NCBI RefSeq assembly: GCF_900156645.1
Contig: NZ_FTOC01000006.1
Coordinates: 1-64,000 of the forward strand
DNA from: Salimicrobium flavidum
GTDB taxonomy: Bacteria > Bacillota > Bacilli > Bacillales > Halobacillaceae
Direction of reading: 5' to 3'
DNA length: 64,000 nucleotides
Shown one piece after another: positions 42,036-50,977 of the stretch. A program made the position numbers and the translations under genes. Each line of letters starts with the position of its first letter. Positions within the stretch are counted from its first letter, which is position 1. Under the pieces are notes generated by a model. The model saw nothing but the letters and a program-made list of their open reading frames with translations, ran no database searches and was not told the DNA's origin.

Positions 42036-42947
42036 ATGAAGCGAGGCGGGGAGTGGCTATACATAACTATACCCGAAAAGTGGGAAGGGCTAACAGTCGA
42101 AAAAGTAATGAAACAGAAATGGCAATTCCCACGGAAACTTCGCCATGATTTCCGCTCAAACGGGAAGGTTTTGCTTAACGACGAACACCCGCACTGGAAG
42201 ACGACAAAGGTCCATGCAGGAGACGTATTGAGACTCAAACTTTTTCAGAAGTCGGATTTTCAATTACCGACCTTCAATATGGAACTCGACGTCCTTTTTG
42301 AGGATGACCATCTGTTGGTCGTAAACAAGCCCGCCGGGATATTCACCCATCCGAATGGAGCAGAAGACGACCAGCATACGCTTTGGAATGCGGTGGCCCA
42401 TTATTGCAGGGAGCGACACCTCCCTGTTTTACCGAAATACATCCACCGTCTCGACCGTCATACATCCGGCGCTGTACTTTTTGGAAAACATGAACTGGCT
42501 ATAGCGACACTTGGAGAAATGATGAAGAAGAGGCAAATCACCCGGACATATATAGCGAAAGTACACGGACGCATCGAGCATGAGCAGGGGCGCATAGAAT
42601 ACCCCATTATAAAGGACCCCACTCACCCGATCAAACGGAAAATTGATGGAGAGGGTCCTTCTTCTGTCACCAACTACTATGTATTGAACAGAGAGGCGGA
42701 TCATACCTTGCTTCGTCTCCATCTCGAAACAGGACGCACCCATCAGATACGAGTCCATTTGCATGCTATCGGCCATCCGTTGCTCGGCGATTCCTTATAT
42801 GGAGGGAGCGGGGACCATCTCGGACGTCAGGCCCTGCACGCCGCTTCTTTGTCGTTCCCTCACCCTTTTACAGAAGAGAGGATCACCTGCTCCGCTTCTT
42901 CTGAAACCTCTCCTTTCTTCGATGAAAATGACCTGGAGCGGCTGTGA
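42036..42947 (+). CDS. RluA/RluD-family pseudouridine synthase
   Basis: The 303-residue protein has an S4-like N-terminal region (about 15-75; RKLRHDFRSNGKVLLN…HAGDVLRL), then the pseudouridylate synthase domain with VNKPAGIFTHPNG, the catalytic Asp in HRLDRHTSG (about residue 145) and the C-terminal LETGRTHQIRVH and GDSLYGG. It would convert a uridine in rRNA or tRNA to pseudouridine. The exact target is unknown; B. subtilis has several paralogues (RluB, YhcT, YjbO, YlyB). The ATG follows TGAGGAGGACATGTAA. Confidence 0.9.
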   Translation: MKRGGEWLYITIPEKWEGLTVEKVMKQKWQFPRKLRHDFRSNGKVLLNDEHPHWKTTKVHAGDVLRLKLFQKSDFQLPTFNMELDVLFEDDHLLVVNKPAGIFTHPNGAEDDQHTLWNAVAHYCRERHLPVLPKYIHRLDRHTSGAVLFGKHELAIATLGEMMKKRQITRTYIAKVHGRIEHEQGRIEYPIIKDPTHPIKRKIDGEGPSSVTNYYVLNREADHTLLRLHLETGRTHQIRVHLHAIGHPLLGDSLYGGSGDHLGRQALHAASLSFPHPFTEERITCSASSETSPFFDENDLERL

Positions 42948-43054
42948 ATTGAATTAGTGGGCACTCTTTCCCACTTTCCTTATAATGGAGGTTAAGAGTT
43001 TCAGGAAGAGAATCACCTTTTCACTTTTGAACTTCGTCAAAGGAGAGATTTGGA

Positions 43055-43999
43055 TTGAATAAACATAAAGGATTCACCTCCATGTTCCAAAAAGGTAGAC
43101 TTACGCTCGGTCTCAACCTTCCTATAGAAGCGCATGGTAACAACGTTCCTACTTTAGAACATCAAATTGAAAGAGCCCGACTTGCAGAAGAAGCGGGATT
43201 TACCTGTTTATGGTTTCAGGACGTCTTGTTAGAGGATCCGACGTTCGAAGATCCTGCGACGGGACAGATTTTTGATAGTCTGATTTACCTCACCTACATC
43301 GGCGCACACACCTCAAAAATCAACTTGGGCACTGCGGCTATCGTCACCCCTCTCCGTCACCCTTTGCGCCTGGCCAAAGAAGTGGCAAGTATCGAAAGGC
43401 TTTTTCCGGAAAGACTGATGCTCGGTATATCTTCAGGTGACCGTCGGAAAGATTTTGAAGGATTGAACGTCCCGATCATGGAGCGCGGACGCTTATTCCG
43501 TGAGGCTTACGATTATTTTACGCAAGTTATCAGTGAAGAGTTCCCTGCGATTGAATCTCCTATGGGGAAAATCGACAAATCCAATCTTGTACCGAAACCC
43601 TCTTCCCGCATCCCTGTTCTCATGACAGGCTATTGCCAGCAGACGTTTGACTGGATCGCAGAACATGGAGACGGGTGGATGTTTTACCCGCAACCACCGG
43701 ACAAACAGGTGGACATGATACGTTCCTACAGAAATAAAGCGGGTCCTGAAACATTCCGGCCGTTCATCATGCCACTGCCGATTCAGTTATCGGCTGATAA
43801 AGACGAGCCCCTTTCCAAAATCCCCGCAGGTTACCGTGGAGGTCGAAAGGCTATCACCGAGATTTTGAAGGAATACCAAAGCATTGGCGTAAATCATATC
43901 ATGTTCAATCTTTCCAAAAGCGAACGCCCCGTGGAAGCAGTGATTCATGAATTCCAGGACTATATCATTCCATCTTTAGAGGAGGATACATCGACATGA
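43055..43999 (+). CDS. Luciferase-like (LLM class) flavin-dependent oxidoreductase
   Basis: The 314-residue protein has the bacterial-luciferase TIM-barrel fold: RLTLGLNLPIEAHGN…, ARLAEEAGFTCLWFQDV, LGTAAIVTPLRHPLRLAKEVASIE and LMLGISSGDR. These features place it in the LLM class that uses reduced FMN or F420; the substrate is unknown, and TIGR03571-like (BA3436) members have similar length. Start at TTG 43055, behind AAAGGAGAGATTTGGA; the ATG at 43082 is an alternative. It overlaps the next gene by 4 bp. Confidence 0.82.
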   Translation: MNKHKGFTSMFQKGRLTLGLNLPIEAHGNNVPTLEHQIERARLAEEAGFTCLWFQDVLLEDPTFEDPATGQIFDSLIYLTYIGAHTSKINLGTAAIVTPLRHPLRLAKEVASIERLFPERLMLGISSGDRRKDFEGLNVPIMERGRLFREAYDYFTQVISEEFPAIESPMGKIDKSNLVPKPSSRIPVLMTGYCQQTFDWIAEHGDGWMFYPQPPDKQVDMIRSYRNKAGPETFRPFIMPLPIQLSADKDEPLSKIPAGYRGGRKAITEILKEYQSIGVNHIMFNLSKSERPVEAVIHEFQDYIIPSLEEDTST

Positions 44000-44691
44000 C
44001 CCATGTACTTCTAGTCGCTACCCCTAATTTTTCAGTCCATCCCAGTCTGGTACAGGAGGAAGTGCTTACCGCACTGTCAGAGAAGTTCGCTTCCTTTGAA
44101 CCGACAGCCCTGGCTATCGAGAAAAATTATTACCTTGAGGAAGAAATAAACAAAAATCTTCATGCTTATATCGAAGACGATTTTGTTCTCACCCATGACT
44201 CGATGGAACAATTCGCTTTTCGTACTGCAAAACAGTCCGACCTCCCTTCCCTTCACATGATAGATGAGCTGGTTGATATGTCATCTCCTTCCCTCGAACA
44301 GGTATTTACCTGGGCGGAAGAATACCAGCCGGAACTTTTGAAGGATATTATCACAATCAAACAAAAAGCCGATCGTTTCCGTGAAGAAGAAAATCTCGTC
44401 CATTACCTCACGCAGATTAACAGGGAGGACTACCTCTCTCTCGTCCAGAATCTTCATGCCACATTGAATATAGTCGGAGACCGTCATCATCAGGTTGGTA
44501 CTTCCTGGTTGAAACAATCTTTCGAAAAAAATCTCGCGATAGCTGCAAATATCGAAAGACTCTGCGTTCACGAAGAACGTGTGCTTGTATTTGTGAGTGA
44601 AGAAACTTTGCCGTTACTTAAAAACATGATCCGAAATAGTGGCCGTGTAACTATTGAAGACCCTCTCTCCTATTTAAAAGTCTCCCTTTGA
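43996..44691 (+). CDS. Divergent TraB/DUF5694-like protein (hypothetical)
   Basis: The 231-residue protein is not recognised outright. Its C-terminal part (about 155-228: SWLKQSFEKNLAIAANIERL … ERVLVFVSEETLPLLKNMI … TIEDPLSYLKV) follows the pattern W-x-x-RN-x-x-I-x-x-NL … DR-V-L-V-I-x-G-x-GH-x-x-x-L … D-P-x-x-YL of DUF5694/TraB-like proteins. The N terminus, VLLVATPNFSVHPS, stands where the family usually has LLGTFHF, and the GxGH segment reads VSEETLP, so the putative metal/active-site residues appear lost. It is translationally coupled to the LLM oxidoreductase. Confidence 0.5.
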   Translation: MTHVLLVATPNFSVHPSLVQEEVLTALSEKFASFEPTALAIEKNYYLEEEINKNLHAYIEDDFVLTHDSMEQFAFRTAKQSDLPSLHMIDELVDMSSPSLEQVFTWAEEYQPELLKDIITIKQKADRFREEENLVHYLTQINREDYLSLVQNLHATLNIVGDRHHQVGTSWLKQSFEKNLAIAANIERLCVHEERVLVFVSEETLPLLKNMIRNSGRVTIEDPLSYLKVSL

Positions 44692-44726
44692 GAATGAATA
44701 GTTGAACTGAATGGTTAAAGAAAAAA

Positions 44727-44767
44727 CAAGCCGACTATCTTTGCAAAAAGAAGGTCGGCTTGTTTGT
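44727..44767. terminator. Bidirectional terminator
   Basis: AAACAAGCCGAC and GTCGGCTTGTTT between the DUF5694-like gene and the convergent BCCT gene. Confidence 0.85.
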
Positions 44768-44770
44768 CAT

Positions 44771-46381
44771 TTAATCATTTTTATCTTTATCCGAATTTCT
44801 GAGTACGTCTGAACCGCCTCGGCGTTTCCCTTCTTTTCTCCATCTTTTGATATGAATCGTCGGTGATTCATACCCATCCTCTTCTTTGATATCGGCCGTC
44901 GATGCTCTCATGAACGACCAGGCAAGCAGAACCATGATGAAGATTAGCGGAAACCCGCCGACAATACTGGCTGTCTGTAAAGTGTCCAATCCTCCGAGAA
45001 ACAGCAGGACAAGCGGCATTAAACAAAGAGCGAACGCCCAGAACAGGCGGTTCCATCGTTTCGGCTCCCCGTCAATTTCCTTCTGCACGACAGAAGCAAG
45101 AATGTACGACGAGGAATCGAACGTCGTAGCAAGAAAAATGATCGCCAATACAGTAAATACCAGCACAAGTAGATTAGAGAACGGCAGCTGAGCTATGATT
45201 TCTACAATCGTAGCAGGTGCTCCATTCGCATCCATGAATGCAATCGCATCAAATTGACCGGTAAGCTGCATGTACAGACCAAAGTTACCCATGATTCCGA
45301 AGAAAAGAATACAGCCGAGGGTACCATACACCATCGTGCCGAAAATCATCTCACGAATCGTACGACCTCTCGAAATCCTGGCGACGAACAGACCGACAAA
45401 CGGTGCGTAAACAAGCCACCACGCCCAATAGAAGATCGTCCATCCTTCCGGGAACCCTGTCTCTTCAAATTGGCCGAGGTTGCCAAAAGGCTCCATCCAT
45501 GTAGCCATTTTAAAGAAGTTATCCAACAGAATCCCTACAGAGTTGAATGTCGTTTCAAGAATGAATCGTGTCGGACCAAAAATAAGTATAAAACCCAGGA
45601 TGAAAAGGACAAGCCACAGGTTGATATCACTAAGTACTTTTATTCCCTTCTTCAAGCCTGAATAGGAACTGATGGCGAATATCCCCGTACAAACGAGCAT
45701 AATAACCGCCTGCATTCCAAGAGTGACAGGAATACCGGTTAAGTAATTCACACCCTGAGCTATCATAGGAGTACCAAGAGCAAGTGTCGTTCCGGCACCT
45801 CCCATAAGTCCGAACATAAACAGAACATCCACTACAGTCCCGACGGGTCCATCCACCCATTTTCCGAGCACCGGACGTACCGCTTCACTCACCTTCAATA
45901 CGGGTTTCTTCCTCACGTAAAAGAAATAAGCGATCGGGAGCGCCGGGAGAGTGTAAATGGCCCAGGCAATCGGCCCCCAGTGGAAGATTCCGTATGCTGT
46001 AGCCCACTGTATCGCTTCCTTCGATTCAGCCGTCAGCCCGAAAGGAGGGCCCTGATAGTAATAGACCCATTCGATGACAGCCCAATACAGAATACTCGAG
46101 CCGATCCCGGCTGCAAATAGCATTGCAGCCCAGGAAAACGTATTGAATTCCTTTTCCTCTCCTTCTTCTCCAAGTTTCACATGTCCGTTCTTACTGAAAG
46201 CCACAAATATAAGAAAAGCGAAGACCCCAAGACCCATGGCCATATAAAGAAATCCGAAGTTCCCCGTCATGAAGGTGTTCGCTTCACTGACGACTTGCTT
46301 TCCGGCCTCCCGAAAAAGAACCAGCGGAATGGTCACAAGTAACAATAGAGCAAGCGCCCCACTAAATGTGGGCCAGTCCAT
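44771..46381 (-). CDS. BCCT family osmolyte transporter
   Basis: The protein is about 536 residues, using the ATG at 46381 (MDWPTFSGALA), with a GTG five codons upstream as an alternative. It has twelve membrane helices and the BCCT signatures: GIGSSILYWAVIEWVYYYQGPPFG, FHWGPIAWAIYTLPALPIAYFFYVRKKP and FYWAWWLVYAPFVGLFVARISRGRTIREMI. It would import glycine betaine, choline or a similar trimethylammonium compound with Na+ or H+, consistent with osmotic adaptation (OpuD-like). The C-terminal tail is charged, as in regulated family members. Confidence 0.92.
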   Translation of the reverse strand: MDWPTFSGALALLLLVTIPLVLFREAGKQVVSEANTFMTGNFGFLYMAMGLGVFAFLIFVAFSKNGHVKLGEEGEEKEFNTFSWAAMLFAAGIGSSILYWAVIEWVYYYQGPPFGLTAESKEAIQWATAYGIFHWGPIAWAIYTLPALPIAYFFYVRKKPVLKVSEAVRPVLGKWVDGPVGTVVDVLFMFGLMGGAGTTLALGTPMIAQGVNYLTGIPVTLGMQAVIMLVCTGIFAISSYSGLKKGIKVLSDINLWLVLFILGFILIFGPTRFILETTFNSVGILLDNFFKMATWMEPFGNLGQFEETGFPEGWTIFYWAWWLVYAPFVGLFVARISRGRTIREMIFGTMVYGTLGCILFFGIMGNFGLYMQLTGQFDAIAFMDANGAPATIVEIIAQLPFSNLLVLVFTVLAIIFLATTFDSSSYILASVVQKEIDGEPKRWNRLFWAFALCLMPLVLLFLGGLDTLQTASIVGGFPLIFIMVLLAWSFMRASTADIKEEDGYESPTIHIKRWRKEGKRRGGSDVLRNSDKDKND

Positions 46382-46518
46382 TATTCGTTTATTCACCTTT
46401 CGTCATCCTTTGCTGAAGATTGTATTGTCTCGTATCTGCACACGGTTTAGTATTGTAACAGAGCCTTAGAATAAAGCAAAGGTAATTCCCGCCTCTGTTT
46501 ACAGGTAGTGGGTAATAA

Positions 46519-46830
46519 TTGAATAAATTAACTGGAAATTCCTCAGGAAAGGACTGGAGCTTTGTGAAGAATTTTTTTGAAAAATGGAAACTCGATGCGC
46601 TTTATATACCCCTGATCATCGTCTACCCGGCGGGGTTATGGCTACTTTTCGGTGATACGGAATGGCATGCTACTACACTGACTCTTTATATTTTGTGCAT
46701 TATCTTTTTATCATTTTCAGGATTCACCGAAACAAATGGAGATTCTGCAAAAGAAATCATCTTCGGTTATATTTATCTCATCGGAGCGGTATTTTTTGCT
46801 GCAGCCGGGTTGTGGATGTGGATCATATAA
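46519..46830 (+). CDS. Small membrane protein (hypothetical)
   Basis: Up to 103 residues from the TTG at 46519; the GTG at 46563, four bases after GGACTGGAG, is an alternative start. It has three hydrophobic segments (about 30-48, 53-70 and 78-102), with a basic N terminus. I do not recognise a family. Its end overlaps the end of the next, convergent, small membrane gene by 8 bp. Confidence 0.6.
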   Translation: MNKLTGNSSGKDWSFVKNFFEKWKLDALYIPLIIVYPAGLWLLFGDTEWHATTLTLYILCIIFLSFSGFTETNGDSAKEIIFGYIYLIGAVFFAAAGLWMWII

Positions 46831-47077
46831 AAAAGAGAAACGGGAGGATGACTGGAATCAATATTATGATGGTTACAATCAACCACTCTGTCTTTTTTTC
46901 TCCACGAATCTGTTTATAATAAGATATCCCCCACATCAAAAGTAATAGCACGGTCATTATAATGCTTTGTAAATGCAGATTCCCGTCTTTATTATTTGTG
47001 AAGATAAAGACGGTCCCTTCTGTAATGATAAGTAACCCTACTATTATATTAAAAATATGATGAAATGTTTTGCTCAT
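46823..47077 (-). CDS. Small membrane protein (hypothetical)
   Basis: 84 residues from the ATG at 47077 with GGGGGG eight bases upstream. It has three predicted membrane helices (about 6-24, 34-52 and 62-82) separated by short loops. It resembles short DUF3953-type proteins of Bacillaceae in length and layout, but I cannot confirm this. It is convergent with the small membrane gene at 46519. Confidence 0.6.
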   Translation of the reverse strand: MSKTFHHIFNIIVGLLIITEGTVFIFTNNKDGNLHLQSIIMTVLLLLMWGISYYKQIRGEKKTEWLIVTIIILIPVILPFLFFI

Positions 47078-47184
47078 ACTCAAAGCCCCCCTTTCCCACT
47101 CATCATACCTCAATGTCGTCGTCCCGATAAATAAAGAACCCTCACCTTTTTCCTGAGTCCACAACACCGGTTTTATAGAAAAAT

Positions 47185-47233
47185 AAAAAAGCGCGCAGCG
47201 ACAGGGACCACATCCATGTTCTGCGCGTTTTTC
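47185..47233 (-). terminator. Terminator of the acyl-CoA ligase gene
   Basis: AAACGCGCAGAAC and the arm …CGCTGCGCGC TTTTTTA on the minus strand; an imperfect stem with a T-tract, 18 bp after the stop. Confidence 0.65.
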
Positions 47234-47250
47234 GTATTCTCTTGCTTTTG

Positions 47251-48816
47251 TTATTTCTCTTTTTTCCTCAGTTCAATTCTCCGTATTTTACCGGAGGTCG
47301 TCTTCGGCAACTCCGGTATGAACTCGATCTTCCTAGGGTATTTGTAAGGCGCGGTCTGCGCTTTCACATGATCCTGGAGTTCTTTGATCAGAGCGTCGCT
47401 TCCTTCAACCTCTTCCTGTAAAACAATATAAGCTTTCACTACATTCCCCCGAACCTCATCAGGACTCGCGACGACAGCGCATTCCTGTACAGAAGGGTGC
47501 TTGACAAGAGCATCTTCCACTTCAAACGGACCAATCGTATAACCTGAACTGATGATAATATCGTCACTTCGGCCTTCAAACCAGAAATAGCCGCTTTCGT
47601 CCTTCTTCGCCTGATCCCCCGTTATATAATAGTTTCCTCTTTGTGACATTTTCGTACGCTCCGGGTCTTTATAGTATTCCTTGAACAGGGCCGGAGTGTC
47701 GAGATGAACAGCTATATCCCCTACTTCGTCAGGGGCGACAGGTTCTCCTTCTTCATTAATAATATCCACATCATTGCCGGGGGTCGGCCTGCCCATCGAT
47801 CCCGGACGGACCTCCATGTCTTTCATAATACCGACGAGAAGTGTATTTTCCGTCTGTCCATAACCATCACGCACTGTAATATCGAAATGATTCTGGAACG
47901 TGTCGATCACTTCCCTGTTCAGAGGCTCCCCTGCAGAGACTGCACTGTGAAGATGTTCAAGAGAATATTCATGCAGGTTGTTCACCTTTGCCATTAACCG
48001 ATATTCCGTCGGCGTACAGCAAAGGACATTCACTTCGTAATCATCCATGATTTGCAGATACGTTTTCGGATCGAATTTCCCCTGATAAATAAGACCACAT
48101 GCCCCTGTACCGAGAACAGAGAGGAATGGTGTCCAGATCCACTTCTGCCAGCCTGGTCCGGCCGTCGCCCACACAACATCTTTGTCTTCTATCGCAAGCC
48201 ATTTATAGGCAGCTGTCTTTAAGTGAGCATATCCCCATCCGTGCGTGTGAACAACCCCTTTCGGATTCCCGGTCGTTCCAGAGGTATAAGGAAGAAAGGC
48301 CGTGTCATCCCGGTGCGTCGGGGCCGCTTCGAGCTCCTCAGAAGCTTCGTCCGCTTTTTGTTCGAGCGACAGCCAATCTTTTGAATCACCCCCGACGGAG
48401 AACAAGTGCAGATTGATGACTCCATTCACATCATCAAACTGACCCGTGAGAGGATGGTAACATGCTATCGCTTTGGCCTCCCCGTGCTCAATACGGTACT
48501 GCAAATCTTTGGCGCGGAGCATTTCAGAACTCGGGATGACGACTATCCCTGTCTTCAATGCAGCCAGATACACTTCATACGCTTCTATCGTTCGAGGTAT
48601 CATGACAAGCATTTTATCTCCGGGCTTCAGGCCTTCACTAAGGAAAGCGTTTCCAATTTTATTCACTCGTTTCATCAATTGCTGATATGTAGCTTCTTTT
48701 TTACGTCCTTCGCTATCCAGCCAAATCAGCGCTTTTCGCTCTTCGCCTTTTGCGTACTTCTCCATTTCGGAAATGATATTGTACTGTTCCGGTGCTATAA
48801 GCTCGTTCTTATCCAT
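47251..48816 (-). CDS. Acyl-CoA ligase (AMP-forming), MbcS/YtcI-like
   Basis: The 521-residue adenylate-forming enzyme activates a carboxylate to acyl-AMP and then to acyl-CoA. Motifs: P-loop AFLPYTSGTTGNPKGVVHTHG (about 168-188 in part), DGYGQTENT, YITGDQAKKDESGYFWFEGRSDD and the C-terminal catalytic Lys in PKTTSGKIRRIEL. The length fits medium/branched-chain ligases such as MbcS (YtcI) rather than the 640-residue acetyl-CoA synthetases. The natural acid is not predictable. Monocistronic. Confidence 0.88.
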   Translation of the reverse strand: MDKNELIAPEQYNIISEMEKYAKGEERKALIWLDSEGRKKEATYQQLMKRVNKIGNAFLSEGLKPGDKMLVMIPRTIEAYEVYLAALKTGIVVIPSSEMLRAKDLQYRIEHGEAKAIACYHPLTGQFDDVNGVINLHLFSVGGDSKDWLSLEQKADEASEELEAAPTHRDDTAFLPYTSGTTGNPKGVVHTHGWGYAHLKTAAYKWLAIEDKDVVWATAGPGWQKWIWTPFLSVLGTGACGLIYQGKFDPKTYLQIMDDYEVNVLCCTPTEYRLMAKVNNLHEYSLEHLHSAVSAGEPLNREVIDTFQNHFDITVRDGYGQTENTLLVGIMKDMEVRPGSMGRPTPGNDVDIINEEGEPVAPDEVGDIAVHLDTPALFKEYYKDPERTKMSQRGNYYITGDQAKKDESGYFWFEGRSDDIIISSGYTIGPFEVEDALVKHPSVQECAVVASPDEVRGNVVKAYIVLQEEVEGSDALIKELQDHVKAQTAPYKYPRKIEFIPELPKTTSGKIRRIELRKKEK

Positions 48817-48931
48817 CGAATCCCTCCAACTGTTTCTTGAGTCATCTCCATTATAACTAAAATTCAGATTTTTTGAAATATGATTGAAGAGGGTTCAATA
48901 TATTTCCTCTTAAAAAATTTCCACAATAATT

Positions 48932-48965
48932 ACAAAACCCCGGGCATCAGAGCTCGGGGCTTTTT
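48932..48965 (-). terminator. Terminator of yitT-like gene
   Basis: AAAAAGCCCCGAGCTC … GCCCGGGGTTTTG on the minus strand, overlapping the end of the YitT-like gene. Confidence 0.75.
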
Positions 48966-48966
48966 C

Positions 48967-49818
48967 TCAGGAGGTTAATCGTTTAAAGTTCTCTCCAAGA
49001 ATTTCATTCATTTTATGGACAGTGATAAAAGCATGTTCGTCGATAGCCGTTATATACTTTTTCAATCTCGTATATTCCTTCCTGCTTAACACCGTGGTGA
49101 TCACTTCTTTATCTTCTCTGTTAAAAGCCCCTTTGGCATGATGGATAGTGGCTCCACGACCGAGCTTCTCCACGATGTAACTGCGCACTTCATCACTTTC
49201 TTCACTGATGATGACAACTTCTTTATTATCTTCGAACTGTTCAAGAGCATAATCGATGACAAGCCCGTTCAAAATTACACCGAAGAAAGCATACATACCT
49301 ACGGCAGGACCGAATACAAATACAGAGGAGGTCGCAATAGCGATATCAGAGATCAATACACCTTTGCCTACCTCCACAGAGAAGTATTTATTGAGAATCA
49401 TGGCTATGATATCGGTTCCGCCTGTGGACGCTCCTTGATGGAAGACGACAGCCATACCTGAAGCGGCAATGATCTGCCCGATAATCAGTTGAATCAGAAT
49501 ATCCTCACTCATCGCTTCCTGGATAGGGAAATATGTCTCAAGTCCCCATACCATGAAAGATAAAGCGAAACTTGCATAAATCGTTTTTGCTCCGAATTGA
49601 AAACCCAGAAAGATGAAGCCGACGATAAATAGGAGAATATTGAATATAATCATGATCAGTCCGAGAGATAATCCAGGGAAGACAGTATTCATGACAATGG
49701 ACAGACCACTTACACCACCGGTAGCCAAGTCATTCGGCGACAAGAAGTAAGTCACGTTGGCAGCCACAAACAAAACACCTAAATTTATCAACAAAAAGCT
49801 TTTGATTTGTTTCCACAT
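48967..49818 (-). CDS. YitT family membrane protein (DUF161 + DUF2179)
   Basis: 283 residues from the ATG at 49818 (GAGGGGGTTATTCC upstream). The N-terminal half has about five membrane helices with the repeated pattern FLSPNDLATGGVSGLSIV and FHQGASTGGTDIIAMIL; the C-terminal soluble DUF2179 (about 210-275: GRGATIHHAKGAFNREDKEVITTVLSR) is a small regulatory-like domain. Several paralogues occur in Bacillus (YitT, YpjC, YvjA, YqfU, YxkD). Transport function is suspected, but unproven. Confidence 0.88.
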   Translation of the reverse strand: MWKQIKSFLLINLGVLFVAANVTYFLSPNDLATGGVSGLSIVMNTVFPGLSLGLIMIIFNILLFIVGFIFLGFQFGAKTIYASFALSFMVWGLETYFPIQEAMSEDILIQLIIGQIIAASGMAVVFHQGASTGGTDIIAMILNKYFSVEVGKGVLISDIAIATSSVFVFGPAVGMYAFFGVILNGLVIDYALEQFEDNKEVVIISEESDEVRSYIVEKLGRGATIHHAKGAFNREDKEVITTVLSRKEYTRLKKYITAIDEHAFITVHKMNEILGENFKRLTS

Positions 49819-49980
49819 GGAATAACCCCCTCGTTTCATCCGTTTTATTTTTACATCACAAAGACGGATTATAACGGGGTTTCATACCTTTGTAAACAGC
49901 TTCAAATCAACTCCCGAAAGTAAACGGATACAGTGGAAACCTTCTGAAAATTCAACAGGTTCAGAATAGCCGAATGGTAT

Positions 49981-50850
49981 TCATTCTTGCATAAGGCTTC
50001 TCCATAGTAAAAGCGTAGCGTAGCTCCGGTATGGGGCCCATTCCCGACTTTCCTCGATCATTTCGGAACGAGCGGGCTTTGCTTCCAAACCGAAATAATG
50101 CTTCCACGCATTTTGTATTCCTACATCCGCTTCCGGAAAAAGATCAGCTCGTCCAAGGCCTGTCACCTGCCAGTTCTGAGCTGTCCACTTTCCTATTCCT
50201 CTGATTTCAGTCAAACGGTCGATCGTTTCCTCTTCAGATAAAGAAGTGAATTCATACAAATCCAACTCTCCATTCGCTATCTTCCGGGAAGTATCAATCA
50301 CATATTCCGCTTTTCTCCGGCTGAATTGAAGAGCAGTCAAATCTTCATAAGATAATGAAGCGACCGTTTTAGGAGAAGGATAAAACCATACTCCCTTCCA
50401 CTGTTCACCGAAATTCTCCACGAACCGGGTACTCAACCGGTAAGCGAAAGCCATATTCAACTGCTGGTGGATAATGACACGCATGAGCGCATCATAAAGA
50501 TGGAAGCTTTTCACTACAGGAGTCGCCGGGAATTCGTTTTGAAGATTCTCCAGCGAAGAACCTTTAAAATGTTCCTCAATTCTGTCCATATTAAAATTCC
50601 ATATAAATATGTCATGGATCTTGCTGAGAACCGTTTCTTTCTCTGTTTCCCCTGTAATAAGGAATGCTGGAGTTTCAATCGTCCCAATAGACTCCACCCG
50701 GGCCACTTCCCGGCTTTCGTCCTCCATCACGAGTGGTACGTCCACCCACTCTTCCTCCATATGCAGATGGATCAACGGGTCCTCTTCCAATCGTTTCAGT
50801 ACAAATGAAAAATCATAACGAAATGGCAACTCAACTTTCTCCGTCCACAT
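49981..50850 (-). CDS. DNA-3-methyladenine glycosylase (AlkA/YfjP type)
   Basis: The 289-residue protein has a variable N-terminal domain and an HhH-GPD base-excision domain (about 120-280): ALMRVIIHQQLNMAFAYRLSTRF, helix-hairpin-helix LTEIRGIGKWTAQNWQVTGLGRADLFPEADVGIQ, where the catalytic Asp is in EADVG. It lacks the Fe-S cluster of MutY and EndoIII. It would remove alkylated bases in repair. YfjP of B. subtilis is a close match in size. Alone on its transcript. Confidence 0.87.
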   Translation of the reverse strand: MWTEKVELPFRYDFSFVLKRLEEDPLIHLHMEEEWVDVPLVMEDESREVARVESIGTIETPAFLITGETEKETVLSKIHDIFIWNFNMDRIEEHFKGSSLENLQNEFPATPVVKSFHLYDALMRVIIHQQLNMAFAYRLSTRFVENFGEQWKGVWFYPSPKTVASLSYEDLTALQFSRRKAEYVIDTSRKIANGELDLYEFTSLSEEETIDRLTEIRGIGKWTAQNWQVTGLGRADLFPEADVGIQNAWKHYFGLEAKPARSEMIEESREWAPYRSYATLLLWRSLMQE

Positions 50851-50927
50851 GTTTCATCCCTCCTGTGTCTCTCCACTTTAAACGAATAGGCCGCAACAAA
50901 ACAGTATTTGAGCACAGGTAATAATGA

Positions 50928-50962
50928 AAAGCCCCACTTTTGCATAAAAAGTGAGGCTTGAT
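50928..50962 (-). terminator. Terminator of the YuiF-like gene
   Basis: AGCCTCACTTTTT … AAAGTGGGGCTTTTC on the minus strand, 16 bp after the stop codon. Confidence 0.75.
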
Positions 50963-50977
50963 TTTAAATCCTATCGA

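Noticed and set aside
46455-46466. GTAACAGAGCCT resembles the right end of family A upstream of the BCCT gene
   Set aside because: Twelve bases without an opposite end or flanking repeat are not enough to call an element.
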